Shown piece by piece: positions 25,423 to 34,100 of a stretch of 64,000 bases of DNA. A program made the translations under genes and the position numbers. The first letter of the stretch is position 1; every line of letters starts with the position of its first letter. The DNA comes from Rhodocyclaceae bacterium (lineage in GTDB: Bacteria; Pseudomonadota; Gammaproteobacteria; Burkholderiales; Rhodocyclaceae). The stretch is from contig JAGTRP010000008.1 in the NCBI GenBank assembly GCA_018261935.1, positions 124,001 to 188,000 of the forward strand, given 5' to 3'. Under the pieces are notes generated by a model, which saw only the letters and a program-made list of their open reading frames with translations, was not told where the DNA came from and did not search any database.

Positions 25423-26583
25423 TCAGAAGGTGCGTTCAAGGTTGCGCAAAGTGCGCAGGGCCTGGGTGAAGGACTGGGGCGAGGCGGCCGGCTGGAAAAG
25501 GGCCGCATGAATTAGGTTGAGCGGGCGCCCGGTCAGTTCGGCCAGGGCGGCCGCCTGCTCGGCGGGGGGAAGGGCGAGGAGCCCCGGGTGGTGCAAGGCC
25601 AGGCGGGTCCGGAAGGCTTCCCGCGCCGTTTCCAGCCAGTGCTCGAGGCCGCCGGAGCGCCAGACATGGCGGCCGACGGCGGCCAGGTGCTCGCCCAGTT
25701 CCCGCCGTCCGGCTTCAGGCTCCGGCCGGATCGGGCCGAAGCGGGGCACGGCCCGCCACAGCCACAGGGCCACCAGCAGGGCGGCGCTGACGACGGCGGT
25801 CCACGCCGATTCCGCCAGCCATTGCCAGAGGCTCGCCGCGGGCAGGCGGGTGAGCAGGGTGACGGGCTGGCCGCGATCGGGCTGGTAGGTTTCGATCAGG
25901 GTCCACAGGAATTCCGCGTGGTCCCGGTGGCCGATATGCCGGTTGTCCAGGAGCCTGGAGAAAGCGGGGATCAGGGTGACATGGCCGGCGCCGTGCCGGA
26001 AGTGGAGCACCTGGCTGGGGTAATCCGGGGGGCCGGCCCGCCAGTCGGGGGCCCGCTCGCCGCTTGTCAGCCGTCCCTCGGGAAAATCGATGTCGAGGGG
26101 ACGGGGAGCTCCGGGTATGGCGACGGCGAGCTTGGCGGGGGGTGACGGCTTTGGGGCCTTGGGGTTGGCCGGCTTCCCGCTGTCCTCTGCACGGCAGCCA
26201 CAGCCGACCTGGAAGGAGGCGAGCAAGGGGTCCTCAATGCCGGGAGCCTCGGGTACGGCGACCAGGTAGCCGCCTCTCTCCACCCAGGCCAGGAGCCGTT
26301 CCAGCCGGGCCGGAGAGAGTTGGGCGCGGCGATGGTTGTCGAGGATGATGACACCGCCGGCCGGCAGGGTGTCGAGAAAGCCGGCGCCTGCCGGCCGGCT
26401 GAGGGGACGGCCCATGGCCGCCAGGAAACGTTCCAGGGCCAGGTGCGGATTGCGCTGGGCAGCCTTGCCCGGCGGCGTCCATGCCTCGACGCTTACCCGT
26501 TCCAGCCGGGTCGCCAGCCAGCTGCCTACGAGCACCACGATGGCCGCCACCAGCAGGGCGATCCAGGCAATGCGCCGGGTCAT
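25423..26583 (-). CDS. DUF4350 domain-containing membrane protein
   Basis: A 386-residue protein with an N-terminal transmembrane helix (IAWIALLVAAIVVLVGSWLA). An extracytoplasmic domain follows (NPHLALERFLAAMGRPLSR, GGVIILDNHRRAQLSPARLERLLAWVERGG). A second helix lies near residue 275, and a soluble C-terminal tail holds ARRELGEHLAAVGRHVWRSGG-like segments. The pattern fits DUF4350. A CGC motif in the middle (VGCGCRAEDSG) is unexplained. The stop lies 10 bases before the MoxR start and its own start overlaps the DUF4129 stop by four bases. Confidence 0.8.
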   Translation of the reverse strand: MTRRIAWIALLVAAIVVLVGSWLATRLERVSVEAWTPPGKAAQRNPHLALERFLAAMGRPLSRPAGAGFLDTLPAGGVIILDNHRRAQLSPARLERLLAWVERGGYLVAVPEAPGIEDPLLASFQVGCGCRAEDSGKPANPKAPKPSPPAKLAVAIPGAPRPLDIDFPEGRLTSGERAPDWRAGPPDYPSQVLHFRHGAGHVTLIPAFSRLLDNRHIGHRDHAEFLWTLIETYQPDRGQPVTLLTRLPAASLWQWLAESAWTAVVSAALLVALWLWRAVPRFGPIRPEPEAGRRELGEHLAAVGRHVWRSGGLEHWLETAREAFRTRLALHHPGLLALPPAEQAAALAELTGRPLNLIHAALFQPAASPQSFTQALRTLRNLERTF

Positions 26584-28088
26584 GGCGATTTCCCGGGGGA
26601 GGATGGGCCGAAAAATCCCGCCCAATCCCGGCAGAGCCCTTCCAGTTCCGGCAGGGGCGGTGGCCGGCGGGCATAGGCGGTGTCCTGCCAGGCCGACAGG
26701 AGGCGGTCGAAATAGCGGCCGGCCGCCGCTTCCAGACGGCCGCGGAGCCGGTGCCGGCAGTCGCTTTCCGTGTCCCCCGGCTGGAATTCCACCTGCTGGC
26801 GATGGATGAGGGCCGCCAGGGCCCCCCGATAGAGGAAGCCCATGGCCTTGTCGATCTGCCCGGCGGCTAGGGCGGCCCGGGCAGCGCCGGGGATGTCGGC
26901 GGGCAAGGAGTCCGGCCGCAGGTCGAGGCCGAAGAGGAATTCGGGCGGGGCGGCGGGAAGCGCCTTGCCGCCGAGCCGGCGCTCCCGGTAGAGGATGACG
27001 AGATGAATGAGCCAGGCCGCCAGCAGGACAAGGCCGATCCAGGCGAGGGCTCTCAGAATTTGGCTGGAAAACTCCATGAAGCCCAGCAGCCCCTTCATCC
27101 AGTCGGGGGCCTTGCCGGGAGAGTCCTCCTTATCCTGGCGCCAGCGCCATGTCGGTTTCTCGGTCTTCTGCCCAAACACCGGATCGGCCAGGATCCGGTC
27201 GATGGTCTGCTTCGGGCGGCTCGCTTCATGGGGCGGGGACGGGGTCGCTTCGGCCTCGGCCGGCCCGGGCGCCAGGGCCAGGCCGATGGCGAGCAGGGCA
27301 GCGGCGGTCAGGCCCGCGGCTGCCCTTGTCCTGCCTGTGGGCGCCCCACGGTCGGCCAGGCGCCGGAAGGCCAGTTCCATGTCCCAGCCTTCGAGTTCGC
27401 TGCGCCGGTGCAGATAGAGGGCGAAGCCGCTGGCGACATAGAAGGGCTCCACCAGGGACTCCGCCACCATCACCAGCAGGCTACCCAGGAATGCCTGCCC
27501 CGGGGCCAGGTCGTCGCCAAACCAGTGGGCGAAGGAAAACGCTTCTCCCATACCCTGGGGCCTCAGGGCCTCGACCACCATGATGAGGGAGAAGCCGAGG
27601 ACGGTGTTCAGGTTGACGCACACGAAGGTCAGCCAGACGGCGTTGCCGCGGATGCGGCGGGAGAGCACCTGGAAGCGGGCACGGGCGGCCTTGCCATGCT
27701 GCTCCTCCAGTTGCCAGACCGGCAGCAGGAAGGAGCGGGCCATGCTGAAGCGGCGCAGGGTCAGGGCGGAAAGGAGGCCGGTCTTGCCGATGAGCCTGGG
27801 GAGGGCCGACAGCACTTCGCGGAAGGGGGTCGGGGCGCGAAACAGGGAGCGGCTGAAGGTGAAGAGGAGGATGCGGTCGAACAGGGGTTTCAGCCACCAC
27901 AGGACGAGCAGGGCGATTTCCTGGCGGGCATGGAAAATCGCCAGCAGAACCAGGCCGGTGACCCAATAGGTGCCCAGCCAGGCGCGATAGGCGGGAACGG
28001 CCCAGGCCCGCAGCATGGCGTGGCCGAGATCGAGGGCTTCCCAGGGGGTGCGTCGGCGCAGGCGGACGGCGATGCGCTCAAGCTGCAC
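26580..28088 (-). CDS. DUF4129 domain-containing membrane protein
   Basis: A 502-residue protein. The N-terminal half has four or five hydrophobic helices; the C-terminal third has another helix (ILRALAWIGLVLLAAWLIHLVI) and the DUF4129 module (GQIDKAMGFLYRGALAALIHRQQ, GDTESDCRHRLRG). DUF4129 domains are common with DUF58 and MoxR genes and sometimes with transglutaminase-like proteins. It starts with GTG at 28088, inside the last codons of the SpoIIM-like gene. Function unknown. Confidence 0.75.
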   Translation of the reverse strand: MQLERIAVRLRRRTPWEALDLGHAMLRAWAVPAYRAWLGTYWVTGLVLLAIFHARQEIALLVLWWLKPLFDRILLFTFSRSLFRAPTPFREVLSALPRLIGKTGLLSALTLRRFSMARSFLLPVWQLEEQHGKAARARFQVLSRRIRGNAVWLTFVCVNLNTVLGFSLIMVVEALRPQGMGEAFSFAHWFGDDLAPGQAFLGSLLVMVAESLVEPFYVASGFALYLHRRSELEGWDMELAFRRLADRGAPTGRTRAAAGLTAAALLAIGLALAPGPAEAEATPSPPHEASRPKQTIDRILADPVFGQKTEKPTWRWRQDKEDSPGKAPDWMKGLLGFMEFSSQILRALAWIGLVLLAAWLIHLVILYRERRLGGKALPAAPPEFLFGLDLRPDSLPADIPGAARAALAAGQIDKAMGFLYRGALAALIHRQQVEFQPGDTESDCRHRLRGRLEAAAGRYFDRLLSAWQDTAYARRPPPLPELEGLCRDWAGFFGPSSPGKSP

Positions 28089-29064
28089 GGCGGACCCTTC
28101 CGGCCAGCAGCAGATAGGCCCAGGTGCCGATCCACAGGGCGGCGCCGACCCCGTACTTGATCTCCACTGGGACGCCGCGCTGGGGAGACCAGAAGGCTTC
28201 CACGAAAGCCGCCAGGAAGGTGAGGGCGGCGGCGCCCGCCACCAGTCCGCCGGCGGTGGCGGCGCTGGCCCGGAGGGCAGCGGTGCGGCTGCGCTGGCCG
28301 GGGGCGATCAGGGCGTGGCCGAGTTTCAGTCCCGCCGCCCCGGAGAGCACGGCGCCGGTGAGCTCGAAGGCGCTGTGGCCGGCCACGAAACCCCAGAAGG
28401 TGTCGATATAGCCGATCCCGGTCAGGTGGCCGGCGACGCTGCCGATCATCAGGCCGTTGTAGATGAGGAAGAAGACGGCGCCCAGGCCGAAGGCGATGCC
28501 CCCCGCGAAACACTGGAAATCGATGCCGACGTTGTTGGCGATGTAAAAGCCCCACATGCCCCATTCACTGGAGGCCGTCGGAGGGCGGCCCAGATGGGGC
28601 GCGTCGGGAGCGTACATGGCCTGGAACTGGGCCGTCTGTTCGGGGGTGAGGATGAGATAGGCGCCGTCCGGATAATATTGAAGGGCTACGAGCATGACGG
28701 CGATGGGGACAAAAAAGAGCAGGAAGGAGGCCAGCACCACCCGCCATTCCCTTCGCACCAGGATTGGAAAACCGCCGCCGATGAAGGTGAGTACGGTATC
28801 CCGCCGGTCCGGGCTCGCTCCATAGATATGCTGATGGACGGCCAGCACCCGCCGGTGCAGCGCCTCCACCAGGCTGGCGGAATATTGCCGGTCCCGGGCC
28901 AGGGCCAGGTCCCGGGAAAGCCGGCGGAAGCTGCCCGGCAGCGCACCGACCGGGATGGCCGCCGCTCCGGCCGCGCCATTGCGCTTCTTGCGCGGATAGG
29001 CGAGCCATTGGTCCCAGGCGTCCCATTCGCTGCGGCGGCGATCGATGAACTGGATTTCCTTCAA
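28078..29064 (-). CDS. SpoIIM/DUF95-family membrane protein
   Basis: A 328-residue protein with a soluble basic N-terminus and about six hydrophobic segments. The GIAFGLGAVFFLIYNGLMIGSVAGHL and GFVAGHSAFELTGAVLSGAAGL stretches match the 'stage II sporulation protein M' family, which in non-sporulating bacteria occurs in MoxR-DUF58-RDD operons. It is the first gene of that six- to seven-gene minus-strand operon. The sporulation name is historical only. Confidence 0.82.
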   Translation of the reverse strand: MKEIQFIDRRRSEWDAWDQWLAYPRKKRNGAAGAAAIPVGALPGSFRRLSRDLALARDRQYSASLVEALHRRVLAVHQHIYGASPDRRDTVLTFIGGGFPILVRREWRVVLASFLLFFVPIAVMLVALQYYPDGAYLILTPEQTAQFQAMYAPDAPHLGRPPTASSEWGMWGFYIANNVGIDFQCFAGGIAFGLGAVFFLIYNGLMIGSVAGHLTGIGYIDTFWGFVAGHSAFELTGAVLSGAAGLKLGHALIAPGQRSRTAALRASAATAGGLVAGAAALTFLAAFVEAFWSPQRGVPVEIKYGVGAALWIGTWAYLLLAGRVRRAA

Positions 29065-29485
29065 TGTGTTTCCGCTGGGTGGCAGTTTTTTCCAACCCGG
29101 ATCATGACGCCTTCAAATGACGACGGCAATACTGCGGGGGGGTCGAAGGACCGCGGGGTCAATCTCAAACGCCGCACAGTGCCTTGACTGTCGGCACGGG
29201 AATGACGGTAAGATGGCAGCCACTTTCTGTAGCGGCTGGATGAGACCATGGCACAAGCCACGGCTTTCAAAACCGGCCGGAGTGGTGATGGCTGGTATGG
29301 GCATCCCATTCAGCCTCAACCCTGATTCCAGGTTTTGGCGATGCACGCCATGTCGTTACCCACTAAGGGGTACTACGTATCGCCTGCGGCAATTTGTTAG
29401 ACTAACGTTGGTTACATTTTGTTACGGAAGTTCCTCGGGCTGAGCGCGCAAGAAAGTTCAGTCCTGGCCATCGACAGGGGGGTGC
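29065..29485. other. 421-base divergent intergenic region
   Basis: This space lies between the SpoIIM-like gene (minus) and the TpsB gene (plus). It holds a perfect inverted repeat at 29357-29372 (listed separately). A weak plus-strand promoter-like pair is also present, TTGACT at 29184 and TAAGAT at 29209, but with a 19-base spacer. The stretch 29215-29340 is GC-rich with several short inverted repeats; I compared it with cyclic-di-GMP riboswitch patterns and found no match. No small gene with a ribosome-binding site was found. Confidence 0.5.
29357..29372. promoter_or_regulatory. Inverted repeat upstream of the two-partner secretion operon
   Basis: TACCC and GGGTA are separated by six bases (ACTAAG), a perfect dyad 114 bases before the TpsB start. 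The layout resembles binding sites of LuxR/NarL-type response regulators. It is immediately followed by CTACGTA, another short palindrome. Functional status is inferred from position and symmetry only. Confidence 0.45.
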
Positions 29486-31087
29486 ATGAAAAAGGGATTC
29501 GCGCTGGGTACGGCTGGCGTCATGGTGTTGATTGCCACGGCAGCCTGGGGGCAGGGGGTCAAGTTCAACATTGCCGGTTACCAGGTGGAGGGCAATACCC
29601 TGCTGCCGGAAGCCGAGGTGCAACAGATTCTGTCCGGCTACACCGGCGCCGGCCGCGGCCTGGAAGATGTCAAGGCTGCGGCTGAAGCCCTGCGTAAGGC
29701 CTACGAGCAGGCCGGCTACCCGGTGGTCAGCATCTTCCCCCCCGAGCAGGCCGCCAGTGGCGGCAATATCCTCCTGAAGGTGGTGGAGGGCAAGGTCAAG
29801 ACCGTCACCATCAAGGGCAACCAGGCCTACGACGAAGCCAACATCCGGGCCAGCCTGCCCGGCATCCGGGAAGGCCTGGCGCCCAATGCGCCGGAGATCG
29901 TGTCCGAGATCGCCATGGCCAACGAGAATCCCGCCAAGCAGGTGGCGGTCAATTTCCAGGCCGGCCAGGCGCCGGGGGCCATCGACACCACCATCAACGT
30001 GGTCGAGGACCGCCCGGAAAAATTCATCGCCACCTTCGACAACGGCGGCAGCAAGAGCACCGGCGTCCATCGGTTTTCCCTGGGCTACCAGAATGCCAAT
30101 CTGTTCAACCGGGACCATATGGTGACGGCCCAGGTCGGGTCGTCCACCGACTTCCCCAGCAAGAGTTTGAACATCTCGGCGGGCTACCGCATCCCCTTCT
30201 ATGGTCACGGCCTGTCCCTGGACCTGATCGCCGCCTACTCGGATACCAATTCCGGCAGCACCATCATCCCGGGCGGCTCCATGAACTTCACCGGCAAGGG
30301 GACCATTTTCGGGGCCCGCCTCAACCAGCCGCTGGCCGCCATCGGCGAATACCGCCACAAGCTGATCTACGGCTTCGACTACAAGGACTTCGACAACCGG
30401 GCCTCGACCTGCGTGCCGGGGGCGCCGGCGGTCAGCTGCAGCGGCACCATCACCACCCAGCCGGTGAGCGTCAGCTACGTGGCCCAGCACAATACGCCCG
30501 GGCTGCAGGTGGGCGGCAGCGCCATGTTCGCGATGAACATCCCCGGCGGTCCCAACGGCAATCCTGGCGATTATGCGACCAGCACCACCGGTTGGCGCGC
30601 CAACTGGAATGTCTGGCGCTTCAATGCCTTTGTCGGCATTCCCCTGGCGGCCGACTGGCAGTTCCGCGCCAACGCCGCAGCCCAACTGAGCGATTACAAG
30701 CTGGTCTCCGGTGAGCAGTTCGGTGCCGGCGGCGCCAGCTCGGTGCGTGGCTATACCGAGCGGGCCATCGCCGGTGATCAAGGCTATTCCGGCAACCTCG
30801 AGCTCTATACGCCCGAATTGGCCGCCCTGGCCTCCCTGCCCTCCGGCTACGGGATGCGCGGCGTCTTCTTCTACGACGCCGGCCAGATTTACAACCGGGG
30901 TCCCGGCGCCCAGCCGCAACGGCATATCTCCAGTGTCGGCGCCGGCTTGCGCTTCAACGTCCAGCGCGACCTCTCGGCCCGGCTCGACTTTGGCGTCGCC
31001 CAGGACCGCCTGGTCAGCCAGACTGCCGGCGTCGGCCGCGAGCGCGGCGACACCTACGGCCAGTTCGCCGTCAATTATTCGTTCTGA
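29486..31087 (+). CDS. Two-partner secretion pore TpsB (ShlB/FhaC/HecB family)
   Basis: A 533-residue outer-membrane transporter. A signal peptide (residues 1-23, ending TAAWGQG) is followed by a POTRA-type domain (FNIAGYQVEGNTLLPEAEVQQIL) and a second POTRA (VKTVTIKGNQAYDEANIRASL), then a 16-strand barrel. The secretion signature VRGY is at residues 420-423 (ASSVRGYTER) and the protein ends in a phenylalanine strand (FAVNYSF). TpsB proteins export a cognate exoprotein carrying an N-terminal TPS domain, and the next gene, 26 bases downstream, encodes exactly that. The ATG at 29486 is the natural start. Confidence 0.93.
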   Translation: MKKGFALGTAGVMVLIATAAWGQGVKFNIAGYQVEGNTLLPEAEVQQILSGYTGAGRGLEDVKAAAEALRKAYEQAGYPVVSIFPPEQAASGGNILLKVVEGKVKTVTIKGNQAYDEANIRASLPGIREGLAPNAPEIVSEIAMANENPAKQVAVNFQAGQAPGAIDTTINVVEDRPEKFIATFDNGGSKSTGVHRFSLGYQNANLFNRDHMVTAQVGSSTDFPSKSLNISAGYRIPFYGHGLSLDLIAAYSDTNSGSTIIPGGSMNFTGKGTIFGARLNQPLAAIGEYRHKLIYGFDYKDFDNRASTCVPGAPAVSCSGTITTQPVSVSYVAQHNTPGLQVGGSAMFAMNIPGGPNGNPGDYATSTTGWRANWNVWRFNAFVGIPLAADWQFRANAAAQLSDYKLVSGEQFGAGGASSVRGYTERAIAGDQGYSGNLELYTPELAALASLPSGYGMRGVFFYDAGQIYNRGPGAQPQRHISSVGAGLRFNVQRDLSARLDFGVAQDRLVSQTAGVGRERGDTYGQFAVNYSF

Positions 31088-31113
31088 ACCCAGGAAATAT
31101 CAGGAGCCGCGTC

Positions 31114-34100
31114 ATGACACGCCAACCGAAACGGGTTGCCCGCCTTTCCAGCCAGGGCCACATTTTCAAATTCAAGACCCTGAGTCTGGCCGTCGCCGCC
31201 TGCCTGGGAGCCGCCGCCCCGGCCGTCCTGGCCAACCCCGTCGGCCCCGCCGTGGCCAACGGCAGCGCCACCTTCGCCACCCAGGGCAATACCCTGACCG
31301 TGACCAATTCCAACGGCGCCATCATCAACTGGCAGCAGTTCAATGTCGGCGCCAACGAAACGACCCGCTTCGTCCAGCCCAATGCCCAATCCTCGGTGCT
31401 CAACCGGGTGGTCGGCGCCGATCCCAGCCAGATCCTGGGCACCCTGCAATCCAACGGCTATGTATACCTGGTCAACCCTAACGGCATCCTGTTCGGCAAG
31501 AACGCCGTCATCGACGTGCCGGGGCTGATCGCGTCCACCCTCAATCTGTCCAACGCCGACTTCCTGGCGCGCCAGTTCAGTTTCAGCGGTGGCGGCTTCG
31601 GCCCCCTGGTCAATCAGGGGCGCATTTCCACCCCCCTGGGCGGCAGCGTCATGCTCATCGGCAGCGACGTGAAGAACGAGGGCGTGATCACCACCCCGCA
31701 GGGCCGGGTGGTGCTGGCGGCGGGCAACAGCGTCAGCCTCATCGACACCGCCGGACCGGAACTCTCGGTCACCCTGACCGCCACCGGCAACAAGGCGGTG
31801 AACCTGGGCGAGATCAATGCCGCCGGCGGCCGGATCGACATGTTCGGCGCCCTCATCGAGCAGCAGGGCGTGGTGCGGGCTGACAGTGCCAGCGTGGATG
31901 AGCAGGGCCGCATTGTCTTGAAGGCCACCGATAGCACCGCCGTCTCCGGTACCGTCAGCGCCACCAACAGCGCCGGTCAGGGCGGCAATATCCAGGTCCT
32001 GGGCAAGGACGTGACGCTGACCGGCAAGGCCAGCCTCGACGCCTCCGGCGCCGCGGGCGGCGGCCAGGTCCTGGTGGGCGGCGACTGGCAGGGCAAGAAC
32101 GCTGCCATCGCCAACGCCCAGACCGCCACCATGCAATCCGGCGCCGTCATCAAGGCCGATGCCACGGACAACGGCAAGGGCGGCAAGGTGGTGCTGTGGT
32201 CGGACAAATCCACCGACTTCCAGGGCAACATCTTCGCCCGCGGCGGCGCCAATGGCGGCGACGGCGGGCAGGTGGAGACTTCGGGGCACAGCTTGCAGAT
32301 CGGCGGCACCGTCGACACCCGGGCGCCCAAGGGGGCCACCGGCTTCTGGCTGCTCGATCCGGCAGTGCTCTGCTTCGATGTCGGGTCCTGCAGCGGCACT
32401 TACGACCCGCTATCGCGCGGTTACACGTCCATGGATGTGAGCTACGTAACGCCGTCGATGCTGGATTCCGCGCTCCAATCCAGCAACGTCTACGCCACCG
32501 CCACCGACTACGCCGCCATTCTGCCCAACGGCGGTGTCTGGACGGCGGGCAGCGGTATTCCTGGCGGACGTTCTTTGAATATTTCAGCTCCGTTTATCTA
32601 TGTGAACGGCACGCTGGATTTCCGTACCAACGGAGCCCGGATCAACACGTACCTGTCTGCGATCGGCGGCGACTCCGTCAGTTTTCCCAATCTTGGCAAC
32701 ACTATTGTTCTCGACGGCGGCGCCAAGCTGATTCTCCTCGCCGGAGCCGCCGGACAGCAATATGTCAGCCATGGTTTCAATGCGGCGACCATCGATATCC
32801 GGAATGGTGCCCAGATCGACGCTCCGTATTCCTACGTCACCGATCCTAACTATGGCTATACCCATTCGGTCGGCGAAAGCGTTGGCTTCCAGGCCGACTA
32901 CCTTTTCAAGACCTCGGGCGGCAGCATCAGGGCGCAATCGGTCAACCTCATGTTCGGCGTTAACGGCGGTAATTTCCACTACGATGCTGCTGCCGGACGG
33001 ATGCTGCTGGACGTCGAGTACCTGGGTATCCAGACCCAGGGCAGCGGCGGATTTCAGATCGGGACCGGTGCCTGTGCCACGGGCGGCTGCTGGGGCGATC
33101 TGAGCCAGAAGTGGTCGGGGCGCGCACAGACTCTGTCCTTCAACTTCCTGGGCACCGGCGACCTCCGCATTGTCGGCAATTTCAATCCCGGAAACGCGTC
33201 CTATGTGAACCTGTACTCGGCGGACCGCCTCATCGTCGATGCGCCGATCACCCCGGGTAGCTATGCCCTGCGCCTTGGCGGTCAACGGGTTCTGGTGAAT
33301 CAACGCATTGACTCGAGTGGCTCGCTGGATATTTACGGGCAACAGTATGTCAAGATCGATGCTCCCGTTACCGCGAGCCAATTCCTCTACGTGGGCGGGG
33401 GCGTCTATCCGCCAAGTACCCCGCCCGACGCCACTTATCCGGGCGTGTATATCAACCAGCCCCTGCAGGCCTCGTACATCGGCATCGAGACCGGCAGAAG
33501 CGGAACGATCCAGCTCAATTCGACCTTGACTGCTACCGGGGCGTATACCGGCTCTGAGCCTTCGTCATTCGGCTCCAGTTATAGCTCCAGTTCCTACTCC
33601 ACCGACAATCATAACGAACTGATCTGGATCGACCTGGACGGCAGCTCCATGCAAAGTAGTCCCATGCCTGGTTACGCGCCTCCTCCCGCGACCTCATCTT
33701 TCGTCAATCAGGCGGGGGCCAATGCACTCTCGGTGAGCCGGGGCTTCTGGGTCATCGCAGCGCCGGCCGGCTCCACAGTGGACCTGGGAGGAATGACGGC
33801 CAAGCAAATGTCCTGGGCCGATGTGAAGGCCGGCGGCTACGTGCCGTGGTACGACCCCCTGACTGCCGCTCAGAAAGCCAGTGAGGACCAGCGAAACACC
33901 ATCTACACCTTCTACGCGGCTGGCTCACCCACTTCCCCGACAACGACGGTTACGGATCCCTGCGTCCTGAACCCGACGCTTTGCACGACGACGACCACAA
34001 CGCCCACGGACCAGACCAAGACCCAAACAACGACCACTACGGCCAGCAACACCACGGCCACCGGGACCACGACGCTCTCCGCTCCGCTGACCATCGACGC

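Noticed and set aside
29215-29340. Structured leader that might be a cyclic-di-GMP riboswitch
   Set aside because: The conserved tetraloop-receptor and GCAAACC / GGGACGCAAAGCC elements of the GEMM family are not found.
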